Below, piece by piece: positions 6,245-11,830 of a stretch of 11,830 nucleotides of DNA (position 1 is the first letter of the stretch; every line of letters begins with the position of its first letter). Source of the DNA: Vulcanimicrobiota bacterium (lineage in GTDB: Bacteria > Eremiobacterota > Eremiobacteria > Baltobacterales > Baltobacteraceae). The DNA lies in NCBI GenBank assembly GCA_030042755.1, contig JASHZC010000158.1, positions 1-11,830 on the forward strand. Direction: 5' to 3'. The notes beneath the pieces are model-generated. The model worked only from the letters and a program-made list of their open reading frames with translations, did no database searches and was not told the origin of the DNA. The position numbers were made by a program, and so were the translations under genes.

Positions 6245-8287
6245 CTACGAGGAGAGCACCAGCCCGTGCGTTGACGGCCCGCGTTCGAGCGCTGCGCGCA
6301 GACCGGCGTGCTCGGGCAGCGTCAGTGACGGGTCCGCGGCAATGATGCGCTCTGCCTGCGACTTGGCCGCGCGGTAAACGTCGACGTCGCGCACCAAATC
6401 GGCGATCCAGAGGTCGGCCGCCCCCGATTGTGCGGTTCCCGCGAACTCGCCGGCGCCGCGAATCTCGAGATCGGCTTGCGCGATCCGGAAGCCGTCCGTC
6501 GATTCGGTGAGGATCGAAAGCCTCTCCGTTTCCGCCGCCTCGTCGGGATAGACCAGCAGGCAGTACGATTTTGCGGCACCGCGCCCAACTCGTCCGCGTA
6601 GCTGGTGAAGTTGCGCGAGACCGTAGCGGTGCGCGTCGAGGACCACCATCACGCTGGCGTTTGGGACGTCCACGCCCACTTCGACGACCGTCGTGGCGAG
6701 TAGAATGTCGATTTCGCCGCGCGAGAAGCGCCCCATGACCTCGTCCTTCTCGCGTGTGGAGAGGCGTCCGTGCAACAGCCCGATGCGGCGTCGCGGAAAG
6801 ACGTCCTTCTTCAGCCGTTCTTCTTCGGCGACAACGCTGGTGAGTTCGCTTTCCTCGTCGATTGCGGGTGCCACGATGTAGGCCTGATGCCCGCGAGCGA
6901 CATTGGCTTCGACGAACTCGTACGCGCGCTCCAGACGGCTGGCTCGCAGCGCGTACGTTTCGATCGGCGTGCGCCCGGGCGGGAGTTCGTCGATCGTAGA
7001 GATGTCGAGGTCCGCGTAGACCGATTGCGCCAGCGTGCGTGGGATCGGCGTGGCCGTCATGTGCAACGTGTGTGGCGCCGTACCTTTAGCACGTAGCCGC
7101 GCTCGCTGCTCTACGCCGAAGCGGTGCTGCTCGTCGATCACGACGAGTCCGAGCCGCGCAAAGTCCACCGTCTCGGTGAGCAGCGCGTGCGTTCCGACCG
7201 CGAGCGACGCTTCCCCGCTTGCAAGGCGACCCAGCGCGGCGTTTCGCGCGCGAGTCCCTTGACTACCGAAGATCGCCTCGACCGTAATGCCGAACGGTAG
7301 CAGCAACGGAGCGAGTTTGCTTGCGTGCTGTGCGGCGAGAATTTCCGTCGGTGCCATGATTGCCGATTGCACGCCGTTGCGAGCGGCGAGCAGGACGGCA
7401 GCCGCAGCAACCAGCGTTTTTCCGCTGCCGACGTCGCCCTGCAGCAACCGGTTCATCGGGATATCGCGCGACATGTCGCTCCAGATCTCGCCGATCGTTC
7501 GGCGCTGCGCGCCGGTGAGTGGAAAGTCTAGCGACGCTTCGAATTGCTCGATGAGATCCGGCGGAACGTTCAACGCCCCGGCGTCGTGCGAGCCTTCGCG
7601 TTCGGCACGGCGCAATTGCGCTGCCGTAGCCATGACGAGGAACTCGGTAAAGATGAAGCGTTCGCGCGCGCGTTGCGCCTCCTCGGGTGCCTGCGGCGCA
7701 TGGATCGCGCGGTATGCGTCGCGCACGTTTGGATACGACGAGGCGGCGCGGACGCTCTCCGGCAACGGGTCGTCGCCGGCTTCTTCCAACAGCTTAGGGA
7801 GATTCTTGCGAACGACCGCAGCGATCTTGCGCGTCGTCAAGTCCTTGCTCGCGCGGTAAACAGGAACCATCTCGCCGCGATACGTTTCGCCATCGCGCAG
7901 CTGCGCGTAGTGCGTAACGTTCACGATCGCTCCCGCCAAGGTGCGCTCGATGCGCCCACGGACGAAGAGCCGTACGCCCTGTTTGAAACGGCCGTAGACG
8001 TAGCGATTGCGACCGATCCATTTTGCGGTAAATTCGCCGTCCTCATCGCGCAGAAGCACTTCAACGATCTCCAAGCCGCGCACGCGCCGCTCTTTGACGT
8101 GCGTCACGACGCCGACCGCGTTTTCCTCTCCGCCGCTAGATCCAAGCGCGCTCGACGGAGTTGGATAGCGCAAATCCTCGTAGCGAAACGGGAGATAGTC
8201 GAGAAGGTCGTGCGAAGTTCCGATGCCGATTTCGCGGAACAACGCGGCGCTTTTCGGCCCGACGCCGGCGAGCTCGTCGATCTTCAC
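6245..8287 (-). CDS. recG: ATP-dependent DNA helicase RecG
   Basis: 680 residues, normal for the family. RecG binds branched DNA and drives fork regression and branch migration at stalled forks and D-loops. The N-terminus has a helix-hairpin-helix-like LAGVGPKSAALF, then the wedge/OB-fold domain (~55-130). Helicase motifs: Walker A GDVGSGKT at 284-291, the RecG-type DEQH box at 385-388, TATPIPRT at 411-418, and the C-terminal helicase motifs TTVVEVGVDVPNA and QLRGRVGR (562-569). The C-terminal DLEIRGAGEFAGTAQSG segment is also typical. The start is GTG at 8287, whose GTGA overlaps the panE TGA stop by 4 bases, a classic translationally coupled junction. No frameshift or missing motif seen. 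Confidence 0.97.
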   Translation of the reverse strand: MKIDELAGVGPKSAALFREIGIGTSHDLLDYLPFRYEDLRYPTPSSALGSSGGEENAVGVVTHVKERRVRGLEIVEVLLRDEDGEFTAKWIGRNRYVYGRFKQGVRLFVRGRIERTLAGAIVNVTHYAQLRDGETYRGEMVPVYRASKDLTTRKIAAVVRKNLPKLLEEAGDDPLPESVRAASSYPNVRDAYRAIHAPQAPEEAQRARERFIFTEFLVMATAAQLRRAEREGSHDAGALNVPPDLIEQFEASLDFPLTGAQRRTIGEIWSDMSRDIPMNRLLQGDVGSGKTLVAAAAVLLAARNGVQSAIMAPTEILAAQHASKLAPLLLPFGITVEAIFGSQGTRARNAALGRLASGEASLAVGTHALLTETVDFARLGLVVIDEQHRFGVEQRARLRAKGTAPHTLHMTATPIPRTLAQSVYADLDISTIDELPPGRTPIETYALRASRLERAYEFVEANVARGHQAYIVAPAIDEESELTSVVAEEERLKKDVFPRRRIGLLHGRLSTREKDEVMGRFSRGEIDILLATTVVEVGVDVPNASVMVVLDAHRYGLAQLHQLRGRVGRGAAKSYCLLVYPDEAAETERLSILTESTDGFRIAQADLEIRGAGEFAGTAQSGAADLWIADLVRDVDVYRAAKSQAERIIAADPSLTLPEHAGLRAALERGPSTHGLVLSS

Positions 8288-9228
8288 GAGAACGCGTGGG
8301 TACTCAGCTGCTCGTACACCCCGCGCAGCTGCGGAACCGGAACGCCGAGCCGATCGGCTAATTCGATGATCGCGCCGACGATTGGATCGAGCTCGAGCGG
8401 ACGATGCGCGAGCGCGTCTTGGAGCATCGAGGTCTTCACGTCGGTTAAGCGTTGCGCGTATGCGAGTCGTGCGTCGACGTCGACGTCGCTCACGACCTTG
8501 AGCGCGCGTCCGACTTCGAGGGCCTCGTACATCAAGGAGCGGACTTGCTCGCGCGCCGCCGGATCGGTCAGCATCTCGTGAATCGTCATGTTGCGCAGCA
8601 CGCTCACGGGGTTCAAACCGACGTTATTGACTAGCTTGAGCCAAACGAAATGCCGGATGTCCGATGTAACCTCGGGCTCTAGCCCGGCGACGCGCATACG
8701 TTGAACGAGGCGATCGAGCAGCGCATCGGACGCCGGATGCAAGGTGCCGAGAATGTAGCGCGTGCCTCCGCTTTGGTGGATGCGCCCCGGCCCGACGATG
8801 TGACCCGAGACGTGCACGACGCCCCCAAGCACGCGCTCGTCCGGAAACATCGCGCCGATACGTCCGCGCGGATCGATCGACCGTAGGGGTGGCGTGCGCG
8901 CAAACCAGAACGGAACGCCGTTCTGCAATGTGACCAGTGTCGTTCCGGAACTCGCGGCTTCTTGGAGTTGCGGCAGCAACTCGGGCCACTGATGAGATTT
9001 GAATGCCACGATCGTCAGATCGAATGCACCGAGCCCGCGAAGATCTGCGGCCGCCTCAAGCGGCACCGTGAATCTTCCGAAGTCGCTAACCTGCACGGTG
9101 AGCCCATCGCGGCGGATGGCTTCGAGATGCGCGCCACGCGCAACGACGGCTACTTCGGTACCGCTACGCGCCAGCGCCGCGGCGAGAAATCCGCCGATCG
9201 CGCCCGCGCCGACGATTGCTATTCTCAT
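8284..9228 (-). CDS. panE: 2-dehydropantoate 2-reductase (ketopantoate reductase)
   Basis: Reduces 2-dehydropantoate to pantoate with NADPH in pantothenate (vitamin B5) synthesis; cytosolic. At 314 residues it has the usual length. Residues 7-13 are the Rossmann GAGAIGG. K77 in AFKSHQ and LQNG at 101-104 belong to the cofactor/substrate region. The C-terminal catalytic set is complete: K198, N202 and N206 in WLKLVNNVGLNPVS, S267 in TSMLQD, and E279, spaced as in E. coli PanE (K176, N180, N184, S244, E256). Paralogues acting on other 2-keto acids share these residues, but the complete set and coaD in the same cluster favour PanE. The ATG lies 13 nt after the mature tRNA-Cys end with no Shine-Dalgarno sequence. 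Its stop overlaps the recG start. Confidence 0.93.
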   Translation of the reverse strand: MRIAIVGAGAIGGFLAAALARSGTEVAVVARGAHLEAIRRDGLTVQVSDFGRFTVPLEAAADLRGLGAFDLTIVAFKSHQWPELLPQLQEAASSGTTLVTLQNGVPFWFARTPPLRSIDPRGRIGAMFPDERVLGGVVHVSGHIVGPGRIHQSGGTRYILGTLHPASDALLDRLVQRMRVAGLEPEVTSDIRHFVWLKLVNNVGLNPVSVLRNMTIHEMLTDPAAREQVRSLMYEALEVGRALKVVSDVDVDARLAYAQRLTDVKTSMLQDALAHRPLELDPIVGAIIELADRLGVPVPQLRGVYEQLSTHAFS

Positions 9229-9241
9229 CGCGCAAACGTTG

Positions 9242-9313
9242 AGGCGACGGGCAGATTCGAACTGCCGAATGGGGCTTTTGCAGAGCCCTGCCTTACCACT
9301 TGGCTACGTCGCC
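9242..9313 (-). tRNA. tRNA-Cys (anticodon GCA)
   Basis: A full cloverleaf on the minus strand. Acceptor stem GGCGACG (9307-9313) pairs with CGTCGCC (9243-9249). The D arm has a GCC/GGC stem, the anticodon stem GGGCT/AGCCC encloses the loop CTGCAAA with anticodon GCA, and the T arm GGCAG-TTCGAAT-CTGCC is intact. The discriminator is U, the standard cysteine identity base. CCA is not encoded (the next bases are CAA), so it must be added after processing. It lies 41 bases after tRNA-Gly including its CCA, and 13 bases before panE. Confidence 0.95.
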
Positions 9314-9354
9314 GCATCAGGCTTACAAGACCAACGTTCTGGTTCCGCGGTTGC

Positions 9355-9428
9355 TGGAGCGGGTAGTGGGAATCGAACCCACGCATCAACCTTGGGAAGG
9401 TCGCAGGCTACCATTACATCATACCCGC
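9355..9428 (-). tRNA. tRNA-Gly (anticodon CCC), 3' CCA encoded
   Basis: On the minus strand the acceptor stem GCGGGTA (9422-9428) pairs with TACCCGC (9359-9365). Anticodon stem CGACC/GGTTG (one G-U pair) encloses TTCCCAA, giving anticodon CCC for the GGG codon. The T arm GTGGG-TTCGATT-CCCAC is perfect. The discriminator U and a genomically encoded CCA follow (9355-9357). The D stem is weak: A10-U25, U11/C24 mismatched, G12-C23, U13-G22. Being one of the glycine acceptors, with a common sister UCC or GCC species elsewhere, this weakness may be tolerated. No obvious promoter is visible upstream. Confidence 0.88.
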
Positions 9429-9718
9429 GAACCACGGCAGCCCGCCGATTCGGTGCAGGCAGCAAGGCGTCCTGGCGGAAGTGCCGTGCCTGCTGTTTAT
9501 CGTCGGTTCCAGCGCCTTTGCGGCCATCGGCCTGCTCTTCGGTCCGGTCTTGGCCACACTCGGTACGATCCTGGCCTTGATGCTGCGGGCCGCGATTCAA
9601 CACTATGTCGACGTCGTGGTTCATCAGGAGTGGCCGCTGATGCGTGTCGGCTCGATCGACGGCGTTCGCGCACGATTACACGACGTTCGCAGACGATCCG
9701 GTTCCGTAGCAATGGCGG
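9429..9718 (+). pseudogene. Region between tRNA-Gly and the membrane-protein gene: hydrophobic gene remnant, no complete gene
   Basis: No complete gene is convincing in these ~290 bases. One plus-strand frame has good codon bias from about 9475 to 9665 and encodes a hydrophobic stretch (FIVGSSAFAAIGLLFGPVLA, then TILALMLRAAIQHYVDVVV), enough for one or two membrane helices. The GLLFGPVLA segment recalls the last helices of AI-2E/PerM-type transporters, but only loosely. The frame has no good start: GTG at 9481 comes with no proper ribosome site, and reading further back runs into the tRNA antisense. After ~9670 codon quality drops, and the frame ends at 9765 inside the antisense of the neighbouring gene. 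It looks like a 5'- and 3'-degraded fragment; a small membrane protein starting at 9481 is the alternative. A 7-bp inverted repeat (GCAGGCA 9455-9461, TGCCTGC 9487-9493) lies at its start. Confidence 0.35.
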
Positions 9719-10375
9719 CTAGGTTAAGATGTTCACCGAACGCGCCAAGATCAGTGCGACGGTGATGAATGAGATCAAGGACTGCGAGAGCATCAGCATC
9801 TTTGCGACGCGCGTGAGCGGCATCGTGTCCGTCGGGCTGACGGCCAACGCGTTCGTGAACGAGACGTAGAGATAATCCAAAAACATCGGCTTCCAGTTCG
9901 CAGGCACGTTCTTCACTCGCTCGCGGTCGATCGACATCTGCGGAAAAAGGAAATCGGGCGATGGATAATCGCATGCGGACGCGTAACGTTCGCGGTCGTA
10001 GGGTCCCTCGCCGTCGAGCTGCCAAAACCAAAGCGCGTAAATAATGACGTTCGTAGCCCAGATCAAAAAACCCGATTGGAGCAGTTCCGTCGCAGTCAAA
10101 GGGACGTGCCCTTTGTTCGTGTCGAGCAGACTAGCGATCAGCAGCACGACCGACGCGACGTTGAAGAAATTGAGGGTCGCGGCCAGCGCAATCGTAAGGA
10201 CGCGCATGACGTGCCCGGTTCTCTTCGTCGGTGACATCGCTACGAGTGGAATCATCAGCAGGCACACGATAAGCGGTGCCACCCATACCGGGCCGAAGGT
10301 TAGCCGAGGCGGAAGCCCCAGAAATAATCCCACTGCGGCGAGCACCGCAAGCCGAGCTTGGTGCCGGTCTTTCAC
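9719..10375 (-). CDS. Conserved multi-spanning membrane protein (DUF1345-like)
   Basis: 218 residues with about five or six hydrophobic segments (roughly 8-22, 27-47, 58-83, 98-118, 165-180 and 192-215). Between helices 4 and 5 lies a conserved soluble stretch ending PSPDFLFPQMS, followed by FLDYLYVSFTNALAVSPTDTMPL and a last helix ending ARSVNIL. This FLFPQM...DYLYVSFTNA..PTD signature belongs to a widespread uncharacterised family of bacterial membrane proteins. The S-F-T-N...P-T-D loop before the final helix resembles the re-entrant loop of two-helix ion channels, but lacks a clear TVGYG filter. Function unknown. The start is GTG at 10375 and the TAG stop is at 9719. It is divergent from the DUF5069 gene across 62 bases, which must hold the promoters for both. 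Confident as a gene, not in its function. Confidence 0.78.
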   Translation of the reverse strand: MKDRHQARLAVLAAVGLFLGLPPRLTFGPVWVAPLIVCLLMIPLVAMSPTKRTGHVMRVLTIALAATLNFFNVASVVLLIASLLDTNKGHVPLTATELLQSGFLIWATNVIIYALWFWQLDGEGPYDRERYASACDYPSPDFLFPQMSIDRERVKNVPANWKPMFLDYLYVSFTNALAVSPTDTMPLTRVAKMLMLSQSLISFITVALILARSVNILT

Positions 10376-10437
10376 GCGAACCTACGCTTCGTGCGGCTTC
10401 GGCAACCGCCCTCGCCTACAGTGGAGTTTTGGATGGC
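10376..10437. promoter_or_regulatory. Short divergent intergenic region
   Basis: These 62 bases separate the starts of the minus-strand membrane-protein gene and the plus-strand DUF5069 gene. Promoters for both must lie here or just inside the flanking genes. I see no convincing -35/-10 pair in either direction. GGAG at 10423-10426, 11 nt before the ATG at 10438, is a plausible but loosely spaced ribosome site. Confidence 0.4.
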
Positions 10438-10791
10438 ATGGCTACTGATTTTCGAGACGGCAAGACCTTCCCACGGCGCGGGCGCCAATCGATTGATGGC
10501 GTGCTGTGGCTCGCTCGGGTGTCTGATAAAGCACGTGCCGCCGCCGCCGGCACGATTCACGATTATATCTACCCCTGCCCTATGGACAAAGGCGTGTTGG
10601 AACGGTGGGGCATCGCAACGGCCGATTTCGAACAGGCCCTTGCGAAATATCCGACCGATGAAGCACTCGTCGCTTGGCTCAAAGGTCGTGTCCCCGGCGA
10701 AAAAATCACCGCCGCAAACGATTGGCTCATACACGAGAAGTCCGAAAATCTTGACCGGCAAGACGCCGAGGAGGGGGTCGCAGTTGGGTGA
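10438..10791 (+). CDS. DUF5069 domain protein
   Basis: 117 residues, soluble. The start FRDGKTFPRRGRQSIDGVLW with LARVSDKARA, then the GTIHDYIYPCPMDKGVLERW block and the PTDEALVAWLKG end match the DUF5069 family (residues ~5-85), which has no assigned function. A hydrophilic tail follows (86-117). Cys47 in the conserved YPCPMD motif is noticeable. ATG at 10438 is chosen because the domain begins right after it; the frame stays open further upstream but covers only intergenic and antisense sequence. The final bases overlap the presumed TTG start of the dienelactone hydrolase by 8 bases, so the two are probably co-translated. I see no nucleotide-binding or catalytic motif, and no reliable function can be given. 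Confidence 0.85.
   Translation: MATDFRDGKTFPRRGRQSIDGVLWLARVSDKARAAAAGTIHDYIYPCPMDKGVLERWGIATADFEQALAKYPTDEALVAWLKGRVPGEKITAANDWLIHEKSENLDRQDAEEGVAVG
10770..10774 (+). promoter_or_regulatory. Shine-Dalgarno site that decides the dienelactone hydrolase start
   Basis: GGAGG inside a GAGGAGGGGG run, 9 nt before the TTG at 10784 but 18 nt before the ATG at 10793. The spacing favours TTG as the start. Confidence 0.6.
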
Positions 10792-11473
10792 GATGATCGA
10801 GTTCGCGCGGCCGGATGGACAGCGCGCGCCGGGATACTACTCCGCTCCGGCGGGCGCTTCGAACGCGCCGGGTGTAGTTATGCTGGAAGAGTGGTGGGGC
10901 GTTACCGACCACATCAAGCGCACCGCGGACGAGCTTGCCGCGGCGGGCTTTCGCGTCTTGATTCCCGATCTGTATCGCGGCCGAACCGCCGCGGTAGGCG
11001 ATGAAGCCAACCACCTCATGCAAGGACTCGATTTCGGCGACGCTGCGACGCAAGATGCGCGAGGCGCCGCCCAATACCTCAAATCTACCGGATCGAAGAA
11101 GGTCGGCGTCATCGGTTTCTGCATGGGCGGCGCGCTGACGGTGCTCGCATCGATGTACGTGCCCGAATTCGACGCTGCAGTATCGTTTTACGGCTTTCCG
11201 CCGCCCGAAGCCGGCGACGTCGGTTCGATAAAGATTCCGTTCCAAGGGCACTGGGCAACGAAGGATGCCTTTTTCCCAATCGATCGTGTCGATCAAATCG
11301 AGGCCAGGCTCAAGGAGGCGGGGCGGACGCACGAATTTCACCGCTACGATGCGGAGCATGCGTTCCATAACCCGAACCAACCGGGGCACTCGGGCCTAGG
11401 TCACTACAACAAAGAGCTCGCAACGTTGGCCTGGCGCCGCGCGATCGAATTCCTTACCAAGAATCTTTCGTGA
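10784..11473 (+). CDS. Dienelactone hydrolase family protein (alpha/beta hydrolase)
   Basis: 229 residues from TTG 10784; ATG 10793 would remove three residues. The fold signature is complete. Glu36 sits in LEEWWG, the nucleophile Cys113 in the elbow GFCMGG (111-116), Asp161 in HWATKDAFFP, and His192 in DAEHAFHNP. This is the Cys-His-Asp triad plus Glu arrangement of carboxymethylenebutenolidase, which opens dienelactones in aromatic degradation. Many members act instead on other esters or lactones, and no catechol-pathway genes are seen nearby, so clcD/carboxymethylenebutenolidase should not be assumed. No signal peptide, so cytosolic. It follows DUF5069 with an 8-base overlap. The TGA stop directly abuts the stop of the convergent solute-binding gene. 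Confidence 0.92.
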   Translation: MGEMIEFARPDGQRAPGYYSAPAGASNAPGVVMLEEWWGVTDHIKRTADELAAAGFRVLIPDLYRGRTAAVGDEANHLMQGLDFGDAATQDARGAAQYLKSTGSKKVGVIGFCMGGALTVLASMYVPEFDAAVSFYGFPPPEAGDVGSIKIPFQGHWATKDAFFPIDRVDQIEARLKEAGRTHEFHRYDAEHAFHNPNQPGHSGLGHYNKELATLAWRRAIEFLTKNLS

Positions 11474-11830
11474 CTACTTACTGAACAAGGTTCCGGCGTT
11501 AACGGGCGCGCTGCGAAGCGCGCCCTGTTCTAATCCCCACTTCTTCAACAGCGCGTCGTACGTTCCATCGGCAATCACGTTCCGGAGAGCGGCAACCACG
11601 CGTGCGCGCAGCACGGGATCGTTCTTCTGAATCGCAATCCCGTACGGAACCAAATCGAATTGGCGTCCTGCTACTTCGTATTTGTGGTCGTTGATGCGTG
11701 CTAAATATGCGACGACGGGAAAATCCGTCACGTGCGCGTCGGATTTTCCTTGGGCGAAAGCTGCAAAGCCTTGCTGATCGGTGCCGAACTCCATCAACTT
11801 CAGCGGAGCAAGACCGAGCTGCGTGCATCG
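11474..11830 (-). CDS. Family 3 extracellular solute-binding protein (amino-acid-type ABC transporter), 5' truncated by window edge
   Basis: The 118 C-terminal codons are visible; the frame remains open at the window end, so the start and signal peptide lie outside. The segment GTDQQGFAAFAQGKSDAHVTDFPVVAYL is the typical hinge-and-lobe region of periplasmic binding proteins, in which the queried residues assign a ligand-specific lobe. The closing PYGIAIQKNDPVLRARVVAA with LRNVIADGTYDALLKKWGL is the standard end of family 3 (SBP_bac_3) proteins. These deliver amino acids or other small polar solutes to an inner-membrane ABC importer. Ligand type cannot be read from this part. No permease or ATPase gene lies in the window; they may lie further along. 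Its TAG stop begins at the base after the dienelactone hydrolase stop. Confidence 0.9.
   Translation of the reverse strand, partial: RCTQLGLAPLKLMEFGTDQQGFAAFAQGKSDAHVTDFPVVAYLARINDHKYEVAGRQFDLVPYGIAIQKNDPVLRARVVAALRNVIADGTYDALLKKWGLEQGALRSAPVNAGTLFSK
11501..11529 (+). terminator. Strong hairpin beyond the convergent stops (possible bidirectional terminator without T-run)
   Basis: GGGCGCGCT pairs perfectly with AGCGCGCCC around a GCGA loop (11504-11525). AAC/GTT extends it past one bulged T. On the plus strand it lies about 28 nt after the hydrolase stop, but it is also inside the last codons of the solute-binding gene. There is no T-tract on either strand, so intrinsic termination is unproven. 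Confidence 0.4.

Noticed and set aside
7544..8581. Plus-strand open frame of ~345 codons
   Set aside because: Antisense to recG and panE, both of which have complete motif sets; the Arg/Ala/Ser-rich composition is typical of antisense reading.
9455..9493. 7-bp inverted repeat GCAGGCA/TGCCTGC as a possible attachment or regulator site
   Set aside because: Short, with a 25-nt spacer and high local GC; expected by chance at this level and no integrase or direct repeat is near.
9304..9624. Minus-strand open frame of ~106 codons
   Set aside because: It runs through tRNA-Gly and into tRNA-Cys, both well-formed RNA genes, and has low-quality composition.
1..11830. CRISPR arrays, insertion sequences, integrases, phage genes, riboswitches, toxin-antitoxin pairs
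   Set aside because: None seen on either strand: no regularly spaced direct repeats, no transposase motifs, and gaps are too short to hold a riboswitch in front of the identified genes.

Overview
This is a GC-rich bacterial chromosome segment of ordinary housekeeping character. It is dominated by one long minus-strand block of tightly packed genes running from about 9428 down to 723. I see no phage, transposase, plasmid or CRISPR signature. Gene content (Ada-type alkyl-transferase, fused M16 peptidase with a signal peptide, SepIVA/DivIVA-like coiled-coil protein beside coaD, a pair of DUF-type proteins) and the frequent GTG/TTG starts suit a high-GC, poorly cultured phylum such as Eremiobacterota or Dormibacterota, or an actinobacterial relative. 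That placement is inference from general impression only.

Layout. (1) 1-726, plus: 3' part of an Ada-like gene (AraC-type HTH plus O6-alkylguanine transferase domain), ending tail-to-tail with the next block. (2) 9428 down to 723, minus: tRNA-Gly(CCC), tRNA-Cys(GCA), panE, recG, a two-repeat M16 metallopeptidase, a HAD hydrolase, rsmD, coaD, a coiled-coil SepIVA-like protein, and a small secreted carboxypeptidase-regulatory-like protein. Gaps between the protein genes are -41 to about +48 bases, so this reads as one operon or a few overlapping ones. (3) 9429-9718: about 290 bases with no convincing complete gene, only a hydrophobic reading frame that looks like a gene remnant. (4) 9719-10375, minus: a conserved membrane protein, divergent from (5) 10438-11473, plus: a DUF5069 protein overlapping a dienelactone hydrolase. 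(6) 11474-11830, minus: the C-terminal end of a family 3 extracellular solute-binding protein, whose stop codon directly abuts the hydrolase stop.

How the genes fit together. PanE (pantothenate synthesis) and CoaD (fourth step from pantothenate to CoA) sit in the same block, together with RecG (stalled-fork repair), RsmD (16S rRNA m2G966) and an envelope/division-type coiled-coil protein. The rsmD-coaD pair and the neighbouring coiled-coil gene are a recurrent bacterial arrangement. The M16 peptidase and the small secreted protein are the exported members. The two tRNAs lie immediately upstream of panE, which starts 13 bases after the mature tRNA-Cys end with no Shine-Dalgarno sequence.

I did not find a convincing new biological system here. 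The points most worth a second look are the tRNA-panE junction, a 12-bp perfect GNRA hairpin at the start of the HAD gene, the weak D-stem of tRNA-Gly, and the hydrophobic gene remnant beside that tRNA.
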